The notes below the pieces were generated by a model. It made no database searches. It saw nothing but the letters and a program-made list of their open reading frames with translations, and was not told the origin of the DNA. A stretch of 9,966 nucleotides of DNA. Source: Candidatus Omnitrophota bacterium (lineage in GTDB: Bacteria; Omnitrophota; Omnitrophia; Omnitrophales; Aquincolibacteriaceae). Made by a program: the position numbers and the translations under genes. How positions within the stretch are numbered: position 1 is the stretch's first letter; each line of letters opens with the position of its first letter. Location: positions 1 to 9,966 of the forward strand of contig JAHFHI010000020.1 in NCBI GenBank assembly GCA_023246995.1, given 5' to 3'. Shown here piece after piece: positions 7,745 through 9,966 of this stretch.

Positions 7745-8338
7745 TTAGCGTCTCTGGCCGATCAGGCTCAAAAATTCCGCTCTGACACGCTCTGAATTTC
7801 TGAAACTCCCAAGCATCGCGCTTGTGAGCGTATAAGCGCTTTTCTTCTCCACACCCCGCATGGCCATGCAGAGGTGCAGGGCTTCGATCACCACGCCCAC
7901 GCCTCGCGGCGCGAGCGCTTCCATAAGGCAGTCGGCGATCTGGATGGTCAAACGCTCCTGAACTTGAAGGCGCTTGGCAAAAACCTCCACCACCCGGGGA
8001 ATTTTGCTAAGCCCGATGATTTTTCCATTGGGAATGTAGGCGACATGCGCTTTTCCGTAAAAAGGGAGCATATGATGCTCGCACAGGGAAAAAACTTCGA
8101 TGTCCTTGACGACCACCATCTCGTCATAGGGCTCGTCAAAAATGGCGTTATTTAGAATTCTTTTAATATCCTGACGGTACCCTTGAGTAAGATATTTAAG
8201 AGACGCGCTGACCCGCTTCGGAGTTTTGACAAGCCCCTGCCTTGCGGGGTCTTCGCCCAAGCTCGTCAGGAGTTCGCGCACAAGGGTTTCGAGACGCTGG
8301 TTTTCGCTCATCTTCGGGACCCCGATATTTTGATTCAT
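7745..8338 (-). CDS. folE: GTP cyclohydrolase I
   Basis: Converts GTP to 7,8-dihydroneopterin triphosphate, the entry to tetrahydrofolate and, in some bacteria, queuosine-type pathways. The 197 residues match the type I enzyme. Zinc ligands are visible as Cys86 and His89 in SLCEHHMLP and Cys157 in [11 protein letters not shown]. Other hallmarks are KTPKRV (38-43), [12 protein letters not shown] (101-112), the QERLT segment near 127-131, and the C-terminal [12 protein letters not shown]. All three zinc ligands remain, so this is the metal-dependent FolE rather than the FolE2 type. The start at 8336-8338 overlaps the mrp stop as ATGA, which favours it over the internal Met10; expression is probably coupled to the mrp gene. 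The identification is very safe. Confidence 0.97.
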   Translation of the reverse strand: MNQNIGVPKMSENQRLETLVRELLTSLGEDPARQGLVKTPKRVSASLKYLTQGYRQDIKRILNNAIFDEPYDEMVVVKDIEVFSLCEHHMLPFYGKAHVAYIPNGKIIGLSKIPRVVEVFAKRLQVQERLTIQIADCLMEALAPRGVGVVIEALHLCMAMRGVEKKSAYTLTSAMLGSFRNSERVRAEFLSLIGQRR

Positions 8339-9378
8339 CGGGAAACCCCGTAGGAAAGATTCGCGCCTTGGTCGGCAAGCGCCGCGAGTTCACGGGCCGC
8401 CTGCATAAAACCCTCGGCCGCCGGAGCTTCCGGAGCTGACAGGAGAATCGGATTTCCGGCGTCCCCGCCCTGGCGAATCCGCGCGTCGAGCCCGATCCGG
8501 CCGAGAAAAGGCGCCTGGCAATCCCGGGCCGCCTGTTCGCCTCCGCCGGAGCCAAAAATTTCACCGCTCATATTTTCGATCACGCCCAAAATCGGGACCT
8601 GGGTCTTGCGAAACATGGCGATCCCTTTGCGGACATCGAGGAGCGCGACTTCCTGCGGCGTGGTCACGATGACGGCCCCGCTTAAAGGAACCGATTGAAC
8701 GAGCGAGAGCTGGACATCCCCGGTTCCGGGCGGAAGGTCGGCCAAAAGGAAATCGAGCTCTCCCCAAACCACCTTTTGAAGAAATTGGGTCACCGCGCTG
8801 TGCAGCATGGGCCCTCTCCAGACCATCGGCTGGTCGGGAGGCACGAGCACGCCCATGGAAATCATGCGCAGCCCCTTAGCTTCGATTGGGATAAGCTTAT
8901 CCTCTTCGGAAACGGACGGCCGGACCTCGTGACTGATCCCGAGCATGAGCGGCACATTGGGACCGTAGATGTCCACGTCCATGAGCCCAACCTTGTAGCC
9001 GAGTTTGACGAGCGCGAGGGCCAGATTGACGGCCACGGTTGTTTTGCCGACGCCGCCCTTGCCGCTTGCGATGGCAATGACATGCCGGATACCCGGGATG
9101 GCGGACTTCGGCAGCCCCGCACCCGGACTTTTGGCCGCCACGGCAATTTCGACTTGGACCTCGGCCGAAGGCCAGAGCCGGCTCACTTTTTCGCTGACGG
9201 CCCGCCGAATCTCTTCATGCACCTTCGCCGAAGGCGTGGTAAGCGAAAGATGAATCGCAACTTTCCCGCCCTGAATATCGACATTCCGAAGCATGCCAAG
9301 CGAGACAATGTCTCGCTTAAGCTCCGGATCCTTCACCTCTTTCAAGGCTTCCAAAACCTGTTCTTTCGTAATTTCCAT
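8335..9378 (-). CDS. mrp: Mrp/ApbC/NBP35-type P-loop ATPase lacking CxxC
   Basis: A 347-residue member of the Mrp (ApbC) family, whose best-studied members bind and deliver iron-sulfur clusters in the cytoplasm. Residues 1-80 are an N-terminal MIP18/DUF59 domain ([12 protein letters not shown]...DIVSLGML). The ATPase begins about 98 with the deviant Walker A KGGVGKTT (107-114), then DVDIYGPN (134-141), MVWRGPM (185-191), [11 protein letters not shown] (211-221) and TTPQEVAL (239-246). The cluster-binding segment expected after ENMS (268-271) is missing: ENMS runs straight into [10 protein letters not shown], so CxxC is absent, and the only cysteine in the whole protein is Cys287. The gene is 16 nt after a cysteine desulfurase gene, with AAGGAG and AAGGGG upstream of its ATG, and overlaps folE by 4 nt. 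Family membership is certain; a cluster-carrier function is doubtful. Confidence 0.93.
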   Translation of the reverse strand: MEITKEQVLEALKEVKDPELKRDIVSLGMLRNVDIQGGKVAIHLSLTTPSAKVHEEIRRAVSEKVSRLWPSAEVQVEIAVAAKSPGAGLPKSAIPGIRHVIAIASGKGGVGKTTVAVNLALALVKLGYKVGLMDVDIYGPNVPLMLGISHEVRPSVSEEDKLIPIEAKGLRMISMGVLVPPDQPMVWRGPMLHSAVTQFLQKVVWGELDFLLADLPPGTGDVQLSLVQSVPLSGAVIVTTPQEVALLDVRKGIAMFRKTQVPILGVIENMSGEIFGSGGGEQAARDCQAPFLGRIGLDARIRQGGDAGNPILLSAPEAPAAEGFMQAARELAALADQGANLSYGVSR

Positions 9379-9394
9379 GTCGCCCCTTCTCCTT

Positions 9395-9966
9395 TTAATT
9401 TCGTCCGGCCTCAGGCCCGGCGCTCTCGGCTAATTCGCCTTTTCTAAGTCCGTTCACAATTTCGCGCAAGGCCTCAAGCAAATAGTCGATTTCCTCCGGC
9501 GTCGTATATCGTCCGAAGCTGAAGCGTACCCCGGCACGGGCTTCAGCCTCGGAATATCCCATGGCCAGGAGCACCTTGGAAGGCTCCCCCGATCCGCTCA
9601 TGCACGCCGACCCGTTCGAGGCAAAAATTCCTTTCTGATCGAGGCGGATCAAAATCGTCTCGGCTGAAAGCCCCTCAAAAATCATATGGCTTGTGTTGCA
9701 AAGGCGGGGCCCGTTCCCGCCGGTGATTGACACTCCCGGAATCTCCGCGAGCGTCCGCGATTCGAAATCATTCCGCAAAACGCTAAGGCGCTCACGCTCC
9801 GACTTAAGCTGATTTTTCGCCTGATCCGCGGCGGCGGCGAAGCCGGCGATCCCCGCGACGTTTTCTGTTCCCGCTCGGCGGCCTCGTTCTTGCATCCCCC
9901 CAAAAATCAGGGGAACAAACGGCGCGCCCTCCCGCACATAAAGCGCACCGATCCCTTTGGGGCCGT
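9395..9966 (-). CDS. Cysteine desulfurase, IscS/NifS type (5' end off the window)
   Basis: A pyridoxal-phosphate enzyme that takes sulfur from cysteine and passes it as persulfide to iron-sulfur scaffolds or thiolation partners. Only the C-terminal 189 residues are present, and the frame runs off the window edge at GPKGIGALYVR, which directly follows the cofactor lysine motif in the family, so that lysine is just outside. Visible hallmarks are the RAGTEN motif (codons near 9857-9874), SNGSACMSGSGEPSKVL with the catalytic cysteine codon at 9602-9604, and RFSFGRYTT. The loop length around the cysteine fits the group I (IscS/NifS) class rather than SufS. It leads the mrp-folE genes on the same strand, 16 nt from mrp. 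Whether it is IscS, NifS or a tRNA-thiolation enzyme cannot be told from this part; no iscU or nifU gene is visible. Confidence 0.93.
   Translation of the reverse strand, partial: GPKGIGALYVREGAPFVPLIFGGMQERGRRAGTENVAGIAGFAAAADQAKNQLKSERERLSVLRNDFESRTLAEIPGVSITGGNGPRLCNTSHMIFEGLSAETILIRLDQKGIFASNGSACMSGSGEPSKVLLAMGYSEAEARAGVRFSFGRYTTPEEIDYLLEALREIVNGLRKGELAESAGPEAGRN

Noticed and set aside
8695..9447. A 250-codon plus-strand open frame across mrp
   Set aside because: Antisense shadow of mrp; composition rich in His, Arg and Asp, with no motif and no promoter or ribosome site.

Overview
The window looks like ordinary, gene-dense chromosome from a GC-rich, diderm (Gram-negative type) bacterium. 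The evidence is lpxD (lipid A synthesis), a type II secretion pseudopilin, a periplasmic SurA/PpiD-like chaperone and a lipobox protein. The lineage cannot be fixed from the sequence. A GuaB3-type IMP dehydrogenase next to guaA, an isolated lpxD and a lone GspG beside a one-domain response regulator would fit an under-sampled candidate phylum (for example Omnitrophota or Elusimicrobiota), but that is a guess. No tRNA, rRNA, CRISPR array, insertion sequence or phage gene was seen.

Layout. (1) 1-3395, minus strand: guaB3 > guaA > dnaE (3' end off the window), behind a near-consensus sigma70-type promoter (TTGACA-17-TATGAT) and a leader of about 120 nt. guaA and dnaE overlap as ATGA. (2) 3580-4384, minus strand: gspG-like pseudopilin followed 10 nt later by a stand-alone receiver-domain protein. 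(3) 4532-5491, plus strand: membrane-anchored SurA/PpiD-like chaperone, apparently read from a leaderless transcript. (4) 5492-5703: short gap with a 7-bp inverted repeat and, on the minus strand, a start-less coding-like fragment. (5) 5704-6594, minus strand: unrecognised lipoprotein with a C-terminal membrane helix. (6) 6679-7731, plus strand: lpxD, with a near-consensus promoter whose predicted start lies about 3 nt before the ATG. (7) 7745-9966, minus strand: cysteine desulfurase (5' end off the window) > Mrp/ApbC-type P-loop ATPase > folE; mrp and folE overlap as ATGA.

How the genes fit together. GuaB3 and GuaA carry IMP to XMP to GMP, feeding GTP and dGTP pools; dnaE (replicative polymerase) uses dGTP and folE uses GTP to start pterin synthesis. 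The desulfurase and Mrp ATPase suggest an iron-sulfur or sulfur-transfer operon, but this Mrp has lost the CxxC cluster-binding segment. LpxD, the chaperone, the lipoprotein and the pseudopilin all concern the cell envelope.

I did not find a convincing undescribed system. The points most worth a second look are the CxxC-less Mrp, the two apparently leaderless transcripts (lpxD and the chaperone gene), the Bateman-less IMP dehydrogenase as guaA partner, the pseudopilin/receiver pair, and the start-less coding fragment at 5547-5690.
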